Source: Filosporella fistucella
Taxonomy: Eukaryota > Ascomycota > Leotiomycetes > Helotiales
Reading direction: 5' to 3'
Assembly (NCBI GenBank): GCA_030077755.1
Contig: JAQJZZ010000001.1
Span: 1,736,001-1,800,000, forward strand
DNA: 64,000 nt
Shown here: positions 11,588-23,980 of the stretch, one piece after another
How the letters are laid out: every line of letters begins with the position of its first letter
How positions within the stretch are numbered: position 1 is the stretch's first letter
Made by a program: the position numbers and the translations under genes
Notes under the pieces: generated by a model
Databases searched by the model: none
Told to the model about the DNA's origin: nothing
What the model saw: the letters and a program-made list of their open reading frames with translations, nothing else

Positions 11588-12627
11588 TCAAATGTCCCAT
11601 TCAAAGCTCTGAAAGGCTTGCTTCACACTCACCAATTCATCCTGCTGGATCCCCAACTGCTTTGCTGTTACCACTTCCTCTCCACCCCAACTCTTGTCCC
11701 CAAACTCCTCATAATACTTCAACATATGACCCATCAAGCTTCCCCATCCAGGCCAGAGTGTTTCAAAGTCCTCTACGCTTATCTGGATATAATCTGCTTT
11801 CTTACCAGTAGCTTCACTCCACATTCTCAATAACTCGCCGTTTGTAGTCTTCTCTGTCTCAGCGAGAACGAACTTTCCAGGGAGGGTGAGAGCAGGATTC
11901 TTGACGATAGAGAGAGCGAAGGTGCCGATATTCTTATTTTGATCGCCGAGAGCTGAGAGGATAGTGTCGTGAGAGATAGGTGAGAGCATGATATATTTCC
12001 CCGCGGACTTCTGTCCATGTGTGTCAGTATTCGTATGGACTGTGCTGGAAATTTGATAGGATCACTTACCAGGAGACTGGGGCTGAAAAAAGGATAATGG
12101 ATATTGCTAGCATAATATGTGTTCCACAAAAAAGTTGTCTTGGACAGCAAAGCTGCATCGTTTTTGATATAATCATCGACAGCGTTCTTTCCTATATAAT
12201 GCGAAATCTGGTATTTGCCTCTGGAAATCTTACTTGGGTTGGCCATTGTGCTCCAAATATAATGAGTCAAGGAAGGAGTCAGCGAAGCGGCTTTTGCAAG
12301 ATTGATACCTTGCTCGGTCTCAATCTTGGTAGCTGCTTCGGGGGCGAGTGAAGCGTAAAGCTCGAAGAAATTTGTGACGGCATAGATGATTTGCGCTCCT
12401 TCGAAGGCTTTGACGAGTGATGAGATGTCATTGAGATCTCCAGGGACAACTTCAACGCCGCTTTCTGAGAGAGCGGCGGCTTTTGGGCTTGTTGGATTCC
12501 GGGTTATTCCTCGAACTTTATATGTGCCATCGGAGAGGAAGGATCTGGCGACACTGCCGCCTTGACCACCGGTGGCACCGACGATGACTATAAGAGGCTT
12601 CGACATCGGTGTTGTGTTTTTAGACAT
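11588..12627 (-). CDS. NmrA-like / isoflavone-reductase-like NAD(P)-binding protein
   Basis: Two exons, 12627-12070 and 12010-11588, encode 326 residues; the intron is phase 0. Near the N-terminus is the Rossmann nucleotide-binding loop VGATGGQGGSVARSF (about residues 14-28), a GATGxxG form typical of NmrA-like proteins. It is followed by VRGITRNP, where an Arg would favour NADPH. The central part has the HYIWSTMANPSKISRGKY stretch, where NmrA-like proteins commonly have a degenerate active site instead of YxxxK. Members are either redox-sensing regulators (NmrA, HSCARG) or reductases acting on small molecules. Nothing in the neighbourhood chooses between these roles. Another ATG seven codons downstream (MSKPLIVI) could be the true start. 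Confidence 0.85.
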
Positions 12628-13952
12628 GATGGTCGATAGTTCGCCAAAAGAGGAAGATTTAAATGTATATTTCAGTGCAGGGAGATGGGATTGGTGATGA
12701 TAAACAGCTGACGATTAAAACTAAAGAACGGAGACTTCCCTTTTATACAATTTTCATTGCAATTGGTTCCACCATATACAACACTCCACACCTTCAAGAT
12801 ATTACACTCTTGTTAATAATGCTACCTATTAGTTTCGTGGAATACCGCAAAGCGGAGACGTTGTAACGGTAATCCGCCGGAGAGCGATGATTGAAAAATG
12901 GACCAAGGCTTCTTCCTGACAAATCAGTTCCTAGATGTATGCATCATGTATTCTTCCCTCTTACCGGGAGAGGTCGCATTACCCTCCAAACTTTTCGTAT
13001 GCGGAATTCCACTGCTTGAATAAACTTGCTTATCAATCGCGGTGGAGGTCCCAAGACGTGCTTCACCCCCACTCGGGAGGAGCATTTCTTTCAGTATTAC
13101 TATAAGAAGTCTAATTCCCCGAACAGAGGCTTCGATATATAAATTCATCCGACCAAAGAGGACTCAAAAAGTGAATTTGGGAGATGACCATTTGTGTGGG
13201 ACAGTATTAGATACGTAATACACGTAACCAAACCTTATCAAACGTTATTGCGACTACGGCGACTTCCGCCCCAGCTGTGAGACAATTCGATGCTTAAATC
13301 TCAAAAACCTTCTCTTTCCTCAAACATCACAGCCCTAGCGTGTAGCCTTTCTTGACCACATTCAGACATAAGCCTTCCAGAAGCACGAAAGTCTCGGAAG
13401 CTGGCCTTCAATCTGGAGTGGAATTCCGCATTGGGCAGTTCCACCCTAGAGAATGTTTTACAAAAGACATATGAGTGTAGAAGTGTGTGCTCGTGTGTTA
13501 GATGACACTGTCTGAGATGATGTGCGTGAGTCAAATTGAATGTTTCACCTGACATCCCTTGACTTATTTAGACTGGTGTGTAAACAGCTGTCTGACTCAC
13601 TTGACGACTAATATGCTTTGCACCAGTCAGAAGCTTGAAGAATCACCAAAGTGGAAGGCCAATACAACCTTCACCATGGTCGGCGATCATCGTCTGTATC
13701 CCGAAGGATCTCTCAACTAGAAAATTAACCATACAGTCTCTCCGTACTGAGATACTTCCCGTTCATCCCACCTCGTGAACTTTGTAGAGATATGGTAGAT
13801 CTCTGAAGACAAAATAATATGGCTAATAACTGGAATGTCTTATGAGTGAGTAGAATTGAGAATATTAAAATGATCCCTTTGCCCAGGAGGGATTCTCATC
13901 GTGCGATTCTTGGCCTGTATATTCCATAGCTGAAAAATAATTTTCAAACAAA
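12628..13952. other. intergenic, shared 5' region of two divergent genes
   Basis: A 1.3 kb region between the NmrA-like gene and the multicopper oxidase. No convincing coding frame on either strand, no tRNA-like box and no long repeat. Both promoters must lie within it. Confidence 0.55.
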
Positions 13953-16059
13953 ATGCGGCCCTCAATTTCTCTGCTGGCTGGCAATCTATTGGCTGTTCAA
14001 GCTGCCACCGTCACCTACAACGTAAGTGTTCCACCGATAACGCATCCCTCGATGTCTGTATATGGCAATACTAATTCGTGTATACTCAGTGGAGCGTTGA
14101 CTGGGTCTGGGCAAAACCCGATGGCTTCGGTAGACCCGTAATTGGTAAAACCTTTCCTCATTGAATAAACATCATCTCTCTAACTTGAAAAGGCATCAAC
14201 AAACAATGGCCACCACCACCCATTGAAGTGAACCTGGGAGACCAGATCATCATCAACTTGACGAACAACCTAAAGAACGAGACCACAGCTCTACACTTCC
14301 ACGGCCCGAATCAGAAAGGCTCTGCTCAGCAGGAGGGTGCCGCGTGTAAGCTTTCATTCGAAAACTGATCTGTCTGTGGCTTATACATTCCTCAAAGTCG
14401 TATCACAATGCCCCCAAACGCCTGGGTCAACATTTGTGTACAACTTCACCGTAAAGCCTCTTAACACAAGCCTCTACCTTCCAGGGGACAATAAAGGAGT
14501 AGAGTCACTGACTGTAGGCAGGCAGCCAATACAGGGACACATTGGTATCACTCCCACATCGGAGGCCAGTACCTCGACGGTTTTCGCGGTCCTCTCATCA
14601 TCCGCGATGCAGCAGCCCCATACTTCAAATCCTTTGACACAGCATACACGATGAGCATTACCGATTGGTATCATCAACAAGCACCTGATCTTCTGTATTG
14701 GTATCAAACCAAGAAACTGAACAAGCGAGGCCAGGAACCTGTCCCAGATTCGACTCTCATCAATGATTCTCAAGATGTTACATTTGATATCGTGCCAGGA
14801 AAGACATACTTATTCCGCATTATCAATATGGGTGCGTTTGCGACTAATGTGATTAGATTCGAGGGACACAATATGACCATTGTGGAAATGGATGGTGTAG
14901 CTACTGTGCCGACTGTGACTGATAAGATCAAAATTCATGTCGCACAGCGATACCTGGTGCTCGTTACTGCTCTGCCTACAGCCGAAAAGAATTTTCAGAT
15001 CATCTCGGCGATGGACCCTATGATGTTTAATGGAGATCTGGTCCCGGCTAAGCAGATTGATACTGTAAGTCTCACTTGGGAGTGTATGGGGAATGATGCT
15101 GATGTTTTCAGGCGTATGGATTCTTGGTGTATGATAAGGCAGCTCCACTCCCTACGAAGAATAAAATCGACAACTACGATGCTATCGATGAGTTCAATGT
15201 GTTGCCTTTCGATAGAGCGCCCATCAATGGCCCCGTGACGCAAAGAATTGTAGCCAACTTTGACTTCGCATTCATCGATGGGGTTAGCAGAGGTACATTA
15301 CGCCACCACAAAATCGAGCCAAAATGGGAGGAAACTGATCATTCACAGGTACCATGAACGGCACCACATATCTCCCACCCGTCACTCCAACGCTGTATAC
15401 AGCTATGTCTGCCCCATTGAACCTCACTACAGACCCAAGGATTTACGGTCCAAACTCCAACACTGTAGTCTTCAATAACACACTTGGAATCGCAGAGATT
15501 GTAATCAACAACTTTGACAGCGGTCCTCACCCGTTCCATGTCCACGGACATATTGCACAAGTGGTCGCTCGTGGTGCAGCAGGCACAGCTACCAAGCAGA
15601 CAACATTCGATGGAAATTACGCACCCATTCCCATGCGTCGCGACGTGTTCAACGTAGCAGCATTCAGCTACACCATCATTCGGTTCAAAACAGGCAACCC
15701 AGGAATTTGGCTACTCCATTGCCACATCGAATGGCACATTGAAGCTGGTCTCACCATGACACTCGTCGAAGACCCGATTCAAATCCAGGAGCAGAAGCTG
15801 TTTGTGCCAAAACAGAATTATGACGTTTGCGCCAAACAGAAAATTCCTATCACTGGAAACGCAGCTGGAAATAGCCAGAACTGGTACGACTTTGGAAAGG
15901 TCAATAAACATCCTTTCAAGAATAATTGGGGGTACGTTCATATTGTCCCCTTTACCAATGAGCTGTTGCTAATTATTCAGTGCCCTTATCAATGACGATG
16001 ACACTTATTCATCCAAGGATAGCAAGATAAGACGCTGGGCTGGAAGATTCAAGTGGTAG
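13953..16059 (+). CDS. secreted multicopper oxidase, Fet3/laccase-like
   Basis: Eight exons (13953-14021, 14100-14154, 14193-14345, 14398-14450, 14522-15064, 15112-15292, 15349-15931, 15981-16059) close in frame to 571 residues. A signal peptide of about 18 residues precedes ATVTYNWSVDW. Copper-binding motifs are complete: LHFHG, HWYHSH, HPFHVHGH and HCHIEWH. The segments DWVWAKPDGFGRPVIGIN, RIINMGAFATNVIRFEGHN and IPITGNAAGN point to the Fet3/Abr1 (brown-1) branch and not to classic laccases. The C-terminus is short and basic (RRWAGRFKW) with no membrane helix, so this is a soluble extracellular form, unlike the iron-uptake ferroxidases. It may oxidise phenols or melanin precursors. The third-to-fourth exon junction (14345/14398) is the least certain. 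Confidence 0.85.
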
Positions 16060-16247
16060 ACGACGCAAATGAATGATATGAAGCGGGATTGACATGACGA
16101 TGCACAGGTAATATTTAAACATGACGCGATATGAGAGCAGATGGCGAACAGTATATAAGTAGGATTCAATATAAAGCAAAATGTGGGAATGTATCTGCAT
16201 GGCAGTGACCTCCAATCCAAACGCCAATCGCTATGATGTAAAAATTC

Positions 16248-17714
16248 CTAACCCATGATGACGGTAGCACTGCCGCCGACGACTCCTACCAAAATTAATG
16301 CTGTCAAGAAGCCCGCCCCAACTCTATCTCCAGTAGTTATTGTGGTTGCTCTCGTCCCGTCCGTCTTTGCCGAACTGTCGGCTCCAGCATTGGGGTTACT
16401 TTTACTTGTTCCGGTGCCTGCGACAGCACTAACCCATCCGGGTGCATAATCGACAAGATTGCTTTGGATGATCTCCAAGGCAGCCATTTGTTCTCCGACT
16501 CCCAAACTTCCATCATTTACCTGCTTCGTCCATCTCAGGCCACACTGGGTACCGGTGCTTCCAGCGGTACATGTCTTTGCTGCTGCCGTAGCGGATGTCT
16601 TGATCATCTGCATGATCTTAGGTCGAGTGTAGGGTGCGAGTTTCGTGGTAGCTGCTAACCATCTGCTCAAGTATGCTTTAAAGGACCGTTGATCATTGTT
16701 GCAGGTTCCACCTTCGCACGGTTCGTACATCACACCATCAGTGAAAAAGGCTGAAGTTGCATTCAGCAATCCTGTTACTCGCTCCTCCCACTTAGCACTG
16801 CCATTCGTCTGTGTCAAGTCAGTTATTGTCTTGTCAGTATACTCACACCTAACTTACATGATTATACATAGCAGCAGCTCCAAGCAGGTAGATACCAGTA
16901 TTGTAGGTCCAAAGATTGTGATCTTTCGACGTGCAATTGTCCGTATTTTGTGTTCCATCGAATACTTTATATTCTGGCGACATCAAGCCGACCCCGTACA
17001 CCCAGTCCCAAGTTTTCTCTGCCCAGTTCGCATAGGTCGTATTTCCTGTATATAATGCTAACCTAGCCGCTAAGTTGAAAACACATCCGTTCGAAATACT
17101 GTTCTTGTAATTATATCCGCTGTTGAAGGTGAAAATCTGCCACCTGAAGCCGCCGTTACATGTGGAGGTATCCCATCGAGGAATCTGTGTATTCAAAACG
17201 CCCTGTGCGAGAGCAAGCCATGATGGTGAAGTATCTGGTGGATCAGGAAATTTTGTCTCCGCCGCCGTCATTGCTGCCATCCCCCAAAACCCCTGGTCAT
17301 CGTTACCCTCTGTCTTCGTCTGGTTTACAGGCATGTAATCCCCATCGTCTCCTGCTTGATGTAATAAGGCCTGCGAAGTTGCTGCATTGTAGGATGTATC
17401 GCCTGTGTAGTACCAATAATTGATCATCGTCCCGAACCTGCAAGTCATATTAGCAAAGCCATGCAATTGCCCAGACGAAAGCCAAGTTCAACTTACATTG
17501 CTCCAGCCTCCCACCAGTAGTATGGATCTGGTAGATTGCCAGGAGTATCTCCGGTTCTATTGCCAGTATAATAGGTCATAAGATCGTATGCCACGGTGCT
17601 AGCAGCCTTGGATATCGAGTCTTTGGATGTGAGGTCAAGAGTGATAGCGGCATCTACGCCTCGGCCAGCAAGGACGCAGAAAGTCCCCGCATGGAGGTAT
17701 GATTGGAGACGCAT
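16248..17714 (-). CDS. GH76 family Dfg5/Dcw1-type alpha-1,6-mannanase, GPI-anchored
   Basis: Three exons (17714-17497, 17437-16858, 16808-16248) give 452 residues. The start is the ATG at 17714, because the upstream in-frame codon at 17756 is TTG and the ATG gives a proper signal peptide ending near GRGVDA. The mature start [12 protein letters not shown] is typical of this family. The catalytic Asp pair is in [33 protein letters not shown] and [14 protein letters not shown] are the usual substrate-groove blocks. The C-terminus has a Ser/Thr/Gly-rich stretch and a final hydrophobic helix ([18 protein letters not shown]), a GPI-attachment signal. Family members act at the cell surface on mannan side chains of GPI glycans and help transfer mannoproteins into the wall. 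The gene is convergent with the multicopper oxidase, 188 bases apart. Confidence 0.9.
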
Positions 17715-18905
17715 AGTGAGGATAAAGAAAACAAGAGAGTGTAGATATATAGCCAAGGAAATGATATCTCAAAGCTTTCTAACGAATGACCAAACAGCAA
17801 AAATGAGAGGTTTGTTACTTGGAAGACGATGAACTCAGCACACTTACAAAATCAAAGTGCGAAAACATGGGACGTCCGGAGAGCATCATGAGCCGCCAAG
17901 GGTTAAACTCCCAGCACAGCCATGATCAACTGTTTTGACTCTCCCACCACCGTGGGTACCGTGCCATCGGCTGCACAATATCAGATGGGCAATATTGCGC
18001 GGCCTGAAGGTAGTCAGGGGAAGGGGATCGCTGCCGAGAGTTTTATGTGGATTTTCGATGGGATTTGAGGGCGAGTAATGGTCTCCTGTGGGCTGCCAAG
18101 TGTACGGAAATACGACTCGAGACGCCGTTTCGTGTCGCAAAAACATTGGCAAAGTTTGGCCAGGTCATGACCTCCACCTTTAATTTTGGGATGGCGGTAG
18201 CTTCGTAATAAATACGGGGAGACTCAAGCCTCATCTGATTATTGAGATGGATTGTTGTGATGCATAAGAACCCAAACGTCCTCGATTCCAAATGTGAAGA
18301 GGGCAAGATGTGAAGTTGTGAAGAGCAGAGTGACATTGAAGAGCTCTTGGCGCAATCTCGATTGAGCTTCGACCCCTGGCACGTGACCCTACCCATGAAT
18401 ATCAGCTGGAAATTTCCCGCTCGGATTGAGCATGTCTTGGATGCTTAAACCGCGGTTTTCAGATTATGGCTCTCCAAAAGTCCTTCTCATCATTTGTCGA
18501 GCAGTATCAACTGATTGAATGCAATTGCGTGAGATAATTTACAATCTGGACCAAAAACTCGGGCGGAAATTGTTTAGCTGAAAACCCTTCCCAAGTTGAA
18601 AAACCCTGGTCCAACAGAGAATTTCCCCTCAACCGCGCTCTCGCTTTGAAAGTCAAGATCATAATGTCATACACGGAGATGTATATTATATACTTTAAGT
18701 GATGAAGAATATGATTAAATAATCTAATCCCAAGAATTGAACAACGCTATCTATATTTCCACCCAATGTCAAGACACCTAAACGCTAAACTCCCCTTTCC
18801 CATCTATTCCTCCCTAAACCTATTGTCTCTTGAAATTGCCCAAAGTAGCACTCTAATCTTTTCATATCTACGTTTTGATCCATCATAGATATCTACCTAA
18901 TTGGA
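17715..18905. other. intergenic
   Basis: A 1.2 kb stretch between the GH76 start and the 3' end of the DUF3494 gene. Open frames at 17886-18152 and 18043-18396 (minus) are low-quality and unrecognised. Nothing else is seen apart from the GH76 promoter, which must lie in it. Confidence 0.5.
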
Positions 18906-21000
18906 TTAAGCGTCCCAGAACACAGCCTTCTCCATCTGCCTAACCTCGTTTTTGTCTCCACCCTCAACCAAATTTCTTGCTTTCAGGGTTGGCACAGGAC
19001 AGCCTCCCGTCTGTGTCACAAATTGGGTGAAAGTAACAGTCTGTGTCTGCTTCGCAGGACATGTTGTTAGCGTCGATGTGGTATGAATAGTGACAGTAGA
19101 AACAGTGGGCACAATTGCCGTAGGGCAGACTTTTGACGTTGAGCGCACAACTGAAGTAGATGTGGAATATATAACTGAAATGAGAGTGCTTGTTGCAAGA
19201 TGAGTAGAAGTGCAAGCTGTTGCTTTAGAAGTGATGAGTTGAATTGATGTGAGATGTATTACCGAAATTGAAGTTGGTGCACAAGCACAGAAGCCAGATG
19301 ATGTTGATCCTAACCCTGTACCACTGGATGTCTTGGTTCCGCTTGAACTAGTGGACTTTGTCGACGATTTCAAGGTAGAAGTGGTGGTAGTTTTGGAGGA
19401 TGTGCTTGAACTTGAGGACTTGCTCGACGACTTCGAGGTGGAAGTGGTGGATAGTTTGGAGGATGTGCTTGTCTTCGAGCTCGTCGAGGTGATGGTGGAG
19501 GATTTGGTACTGCCAGAAACCGTAGCGCTGGAGGAGAGTTTAGACGAGCTGGTGGACTTTGTGGATGATGAGGATGTCTTCGAGGTGCTTGTTGAGAATT
19601 TCGAGGAGCTTGAGAGAGCGGTAGTGGTAGTCCGGATACTGCTGGTAAGTGAGGTGCTTTTGGACGAGGAGCTCGATACTTTGGATGAGCTGGAGGATTT
19701 TGAGGATGTTAAACTTGATGAAGAACTCGCTTTGCTAGACGATGAGAGAGAGGATGAGGTTTTCGACGAGGTAGGAAGGGTTGTGGATTTGCTGCTAGAA
19801 AGAGACGAAGAAGTTTTTGTCGAAGAGCTTGAAGAAGATGTTGTTTTGCTGCTGGAGAGAGATGAGGAAGTTTTGGACGAAGAGGTCGAAAGAGTCGTCG
19901 ATTTGCTGCTGGAGGAGGTAATAATGGTTGAGGTTTTGAGACCAGATGTGCTGGAGCTAGTGGGAGCTGTGGTGACTGAAGATGAGCTAGTCTTAGTGCT
20001 ACTGGTCAAACTGGTTGTAACAGCTGTACTTGTAGAGGACTTTGTAGAGCTACTAGATAAGCTACTGCTCAGTGAACTGGAGTATGTCTTAGTGAGGAAA
20101 ATTTGCGCTGCTGGGATCGAAGACAATGACAACTGGGGGCGCCAGGTAACTTACGAGGACGAAGTGGTTGAGGATGTAGTAATGATCGTGCTAGTTGATG
20201 ACACTGGAATGGATGTAGATGTGGTTTGGACAGGGCTCGATGTGGATGTTGAGGTAGGTACTTGTATATCGGTTGTCGAGGTAGGTGACGGTACGATCAC
20301 GGCGGGAACGTTAGGGCAAATAACGGTGTTCGAATTCATAGTGATAGAGCCACCAAGTGCATATGCACAGCCATCAAGTGTAGCACCGCTGTTGAAGGTG
20401 ATCGAAACGTGGGCGAGGATATGTCCACTAAATGCACTCCCAACCCCCAAAGTGGCAGAAGATCCCACTTGCCAGTTGACATTGTATGGCAATCCACCTC
20501 CAGTGAGCAGGACAGAGGAGCCGACAGCGGAAATAAGGCTAGATCCGATTTGAAATGTCCATGAATCGCTTGCTGAGCCTGTCCCGGCAAGTATTAATGT
20601 TCCCGTAAGGGCTGCAGAGGTACTGAATTTATATACTCCTGGTGGCAAGCTTCTCCCGCCGAGATCTCCAGTAAGCACCGTTGCTCCACCGATGACAACT
20701 AAACCATCATATGCAGTATTAGCATCACTGAGGGGTTGAGCTGAATCCGCTCCGAAGGTTTCGATTCCCGAGAAAACACCAGGAGGGAACCCGGTGATGG
20801 ACGTTCCTGTTGTTCCGAGGTTGCCATCAATGAATGTAGGTCCAGTATTAGTGACCGTCGCATAACTGAGTACTCCATAATGGTTGGCAGTGCCGAGTTC
20901 AATCTAGGGCTATCAGCAAATTGGACTTATGATTTCAAACAGACCATACCTGTGCAGATCCAAAGGTTGCAAGCCCTAGCAGTAAAAGGGATTTAAGCAT
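18906..21000 (-). CDS. secreted ice-binding-like (DUF3494) protein with long Ser/Thr/Lys tail
   Basis: Three exons (21000-20950, 20903-20155, 20076-18906) close in frame to 656 residues. A 17-residue signal peptide (MLKSLLLLGLATFGSAQ) fills exon 1 exactly. Residues about 20-235 form a DUF3494 domain, the beta-solenoid fold of fungal and bacterial ice-binding proteins and of adhesin-like relatives: NHYGVLSYATVTNTG, TFIDGNLG, GLPPG-type turns and GSAFSGHILAHVSITFNSGA. Residues about 245-540 are almost pure Ser/Thr with Lys, a likely O-glycosylated stalk. The last about 115 residues are Thr/Val-rich with cysteines, ending in a charged peptide with no clear GPI signal. Function could be ice binding or surface adhesion; many DUF3494 proteins have not been tested. 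The biased tail makes long meaningless open frames on the other strand. Confidence 0.85.
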
Positions 21001-23980
21001 CGCGAGTATGTAGTATGGAGAACAAGGATATCTCAGTAGATGTACAATCTAACAAGCGTTGATAGTACTGATATGCAACGGTGATTGATATGTGTCAATA
21101 CATGTAGGAATAGATCAATTTATACCATAGACTGGGGAATGAACGCCATCATGACGGAGGAGGAAGAATTTGGGGAGAAGGAAGTCAGAGCTTGATTGTG
21201 TAGAGACACTTTGATAGACGACTTGTTCCTGACAGGTCCTCATTATTGTATTCAGATGCCCCAACCCGAAGTAGACACTTAATCTCATATATTGCGTCCC
21301 GAGCACCTGTCGGTAGCTTGTTAGAAAGATTTCGAGAAATAGTCGGACAACAAGCGACATTGAAAAACAAATAAATCTCACAGAATCTAGCCCCCGACGT
21401 CAGAAGTCTCCTATTTTATGAACTGCTCTCGAGTAGAATTGGGCTTCGCTGTGGATTGGTTCACTTGAAGAATCGTGTAGAAGTTCCAAGCGGTCAGCAA
21501 TATTGAAGACAAGTCTCTCCCCTATCACTGGAAAGTCTCATGGAGCTTTATCCCCTCAAGAAAAGTGCTTGCAGATCTTTTCCTTTCAAGGACAGCATCT
21601 AATGGAAAAATGCCCTTACTGAATTGACCTGACTCCCGATGCAGGTACAACGTCCGTTTTCATCGACTTTCAGCTGGCCCAAAATTTTGAACAGCCAAAT
21701 CCAAGGAATTGATACAATAACATGTCCCGTTAGAGCATATAGACGGCACAGATTGTGGTGCCATACTTTGCGCCTACCATCCACAGTCTTGTATATCTGC
21801 TCGTGTCGCACAAAGCTCGAGAAATCGAGGAGATACAGGAAAGGAGTTCTTTTCAAAGCTGAGTCTCATGACATCATATCCCTCTTAATCTCGAATTATG
21901 GTCTCGGACCCTGAGAGTGGGCGTGGACGAGAATGTAGAAGACCATCGAACTGAGACATTGATATGTCGGAGTGGGCTGTTCTGGGACTGACAGCGGAAC
22001 AGACACACAGCAACGGCACAAAAAGGTCGCAATGGAATCTGAAGTAACAAGATTTATAGTTGACATGTCTGCAATTGATGGTGATGATGGAATGAAATAT
22101 CTGTGCTAAAAGTGAAAGGATTGCCGTGACGAGGCGATGAAGTCGAAGAATGATATTTATGTATTATGCATAAAATGTATAACTTACCTCAGAGACATGG
22201 ACAAAAAATATATCATGTGATGAGGAAATCAATATTCCTAAAGTCGAGACCGAGGCTTTCCTAAGTCATGATTTGCGTCGGTACACGCCTTTGGAGCGGA
22301 GACACATCTTGCTTTTTGAAACTCATTCTAGGCATTATATACATCAATAGAGGGGCAGGCAAGACCTATGTCATGTGATATGCCAAGAGGTGTGGCCCAG
22401 CAAAAAGTATTGTACATATGTCAGCCAAGTTCATTCAACTAACGTCGCTGCATCCACCTATTATGTCACTACCACACGATATAATAGAGAGATAAATAGT
22501 ACACTTGCAAGGTCTCTAAGATAGCAGAACAGGTACGGATCAGGCCACCCTTCACCAATACCAAGCGGAGTCGGTCCAACGCTGAATTAAGAAGGGTTAT
22601 CGTCTGCTTGGTCGACATCCGGAAAGTTCTACATCGGTCCACTCGACACAGAAAGGAGTGCCCCATTGTATCAACATCATCCCGCAGTTCGGAGTGTTCT
22701 GAGCTTGCGACCAGGCAGCTCCTTCCCTGGCTATTATCTTGGTATTGGACCGGCTTTACCAAACGTACTCTTTTCAAAATCTGCAAATCTTTTATATTTC
22801 CGGTCGAGAGTCCGCTTTGTCCTCCAAAGTCTGTCTCACACAGACTTTCACAATTTTATATACTATTTCTGCAGCATGTTGCCTACCCTTTTCACTCGAT
22901 GCACCCGGCCGAAGCAAACACTTAATTAACAGCATAGCATTTCGACCGAGTCTAATCGGCGACGTCTCCAACTTCATGGAGGGTGGAATATCTGCTCTTG
23001 TGGTCCTGAGACATTTCATGATTTGAACTCTCTCTCATAGCGACGGAAACAGTCTTGTTTGCAAAGTCGCGAGATGCCTTGAAGCCTCACCATAGTAAGA
23101 AATGCGAGAAGCAATCCACTTCAAAGCCAAGCGGGCTCCCAATGAAAGTTCATGCTACTTAGAATTGCGTTCGTAAAACATGCTTCCTCTGAGCAAGAAG
23201 TTCTTGTGACTTTCTTGAGTGATGAAGAGGTTGCCAGCATGGAAGACCTTGTCAAGCGCCAAACCGGCTCCTTACAATCATTGCCTTTATCATACTCTAT
23301 GCACTCCCCAAGTTTGGGAATCCACATTCAAGAATGTTTCAATCTCCAAACTATTGGTGGCTATAATTGGGTCATCACATCGCCTCTATGTGCTTTTATA
23401 TACTCGCTCCATTCTCCGGAAGTTAAGTCCCACCATTGATAAAATGGCTTTCATGCACAACATGGCAACTACCATTATTATACACTGCATTGGAAATAGT
23501 CCTTGTACATCTTGTGGATCTTTAGTCCCACAGGAAATCCATCTTGCATGTTTTATAAGAATGAAGTTATTATTCCCCTTTATTTCGAGAAGAAACTTGT
23601 TTTAAAAATCAGTTGAAGCTGGGGAAATCTCAAAGCCTGTGAGCTCGCTGAACCCCGAAAGTTTTACTTAGACTTTTCCGTGAGGACCACCATAGCACTA
23701 TTCCAAGTATGATCCTGAATATCCTCACTTGACAGATTTCCAAAAACCTCAGTGAACATAACAAGATTACATTTCTGCTTGGACGTGGCACCTCTGGGCC
23801 ACAAAGGCAAAAAATCAGTTTAATTGCAGCCTGCTTAAATTTCACGTGGACCGTCGTTAAAGATCTTTTCCGATTTGATTGTCTCTATGCTAATGGCTTA
23901 GCGTGAATGCGTGTTTTGATCAAACTGAACTGATGGCAACGACCATGAACCCACAAGCACAATTTGCATGAGGACAGTAC
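21001..23980. other. gene-poor region
   Basis: About 3 kb with no supportable gene. Many short open frames overlap on both strands, most start with non-ATG codons, and none resembles a known family. A 13-codon upstream open frame (23933-23971) ends ten bases before the P450 start. I see no tRNA-like boxes, long repeats or recognisable transposon motifs. Decayed repeat DNA is possible but not shown. Confidence 0.5.

Noticed and set aside
17886..18396. two overlapping minus-strand frames
   Set aside because: No domain, no plausible splice model and poor composition.
19249..20553. 434-residue open frame on the plus strand
   Set aside because: It is the antisense of the Ser/Thr-rich DUF3494 gene; repeated AGC/TCN codons keep the opposite strand open. 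Content is biased Glu/Val/Leu with no domain.
21248..22950. weak likeness between segments near 21255-21300 and 22900-22945
   Set aside because: Only a patchy match by eye, not stronger than chance in A/T-rich DNA, so not called as a repeat.
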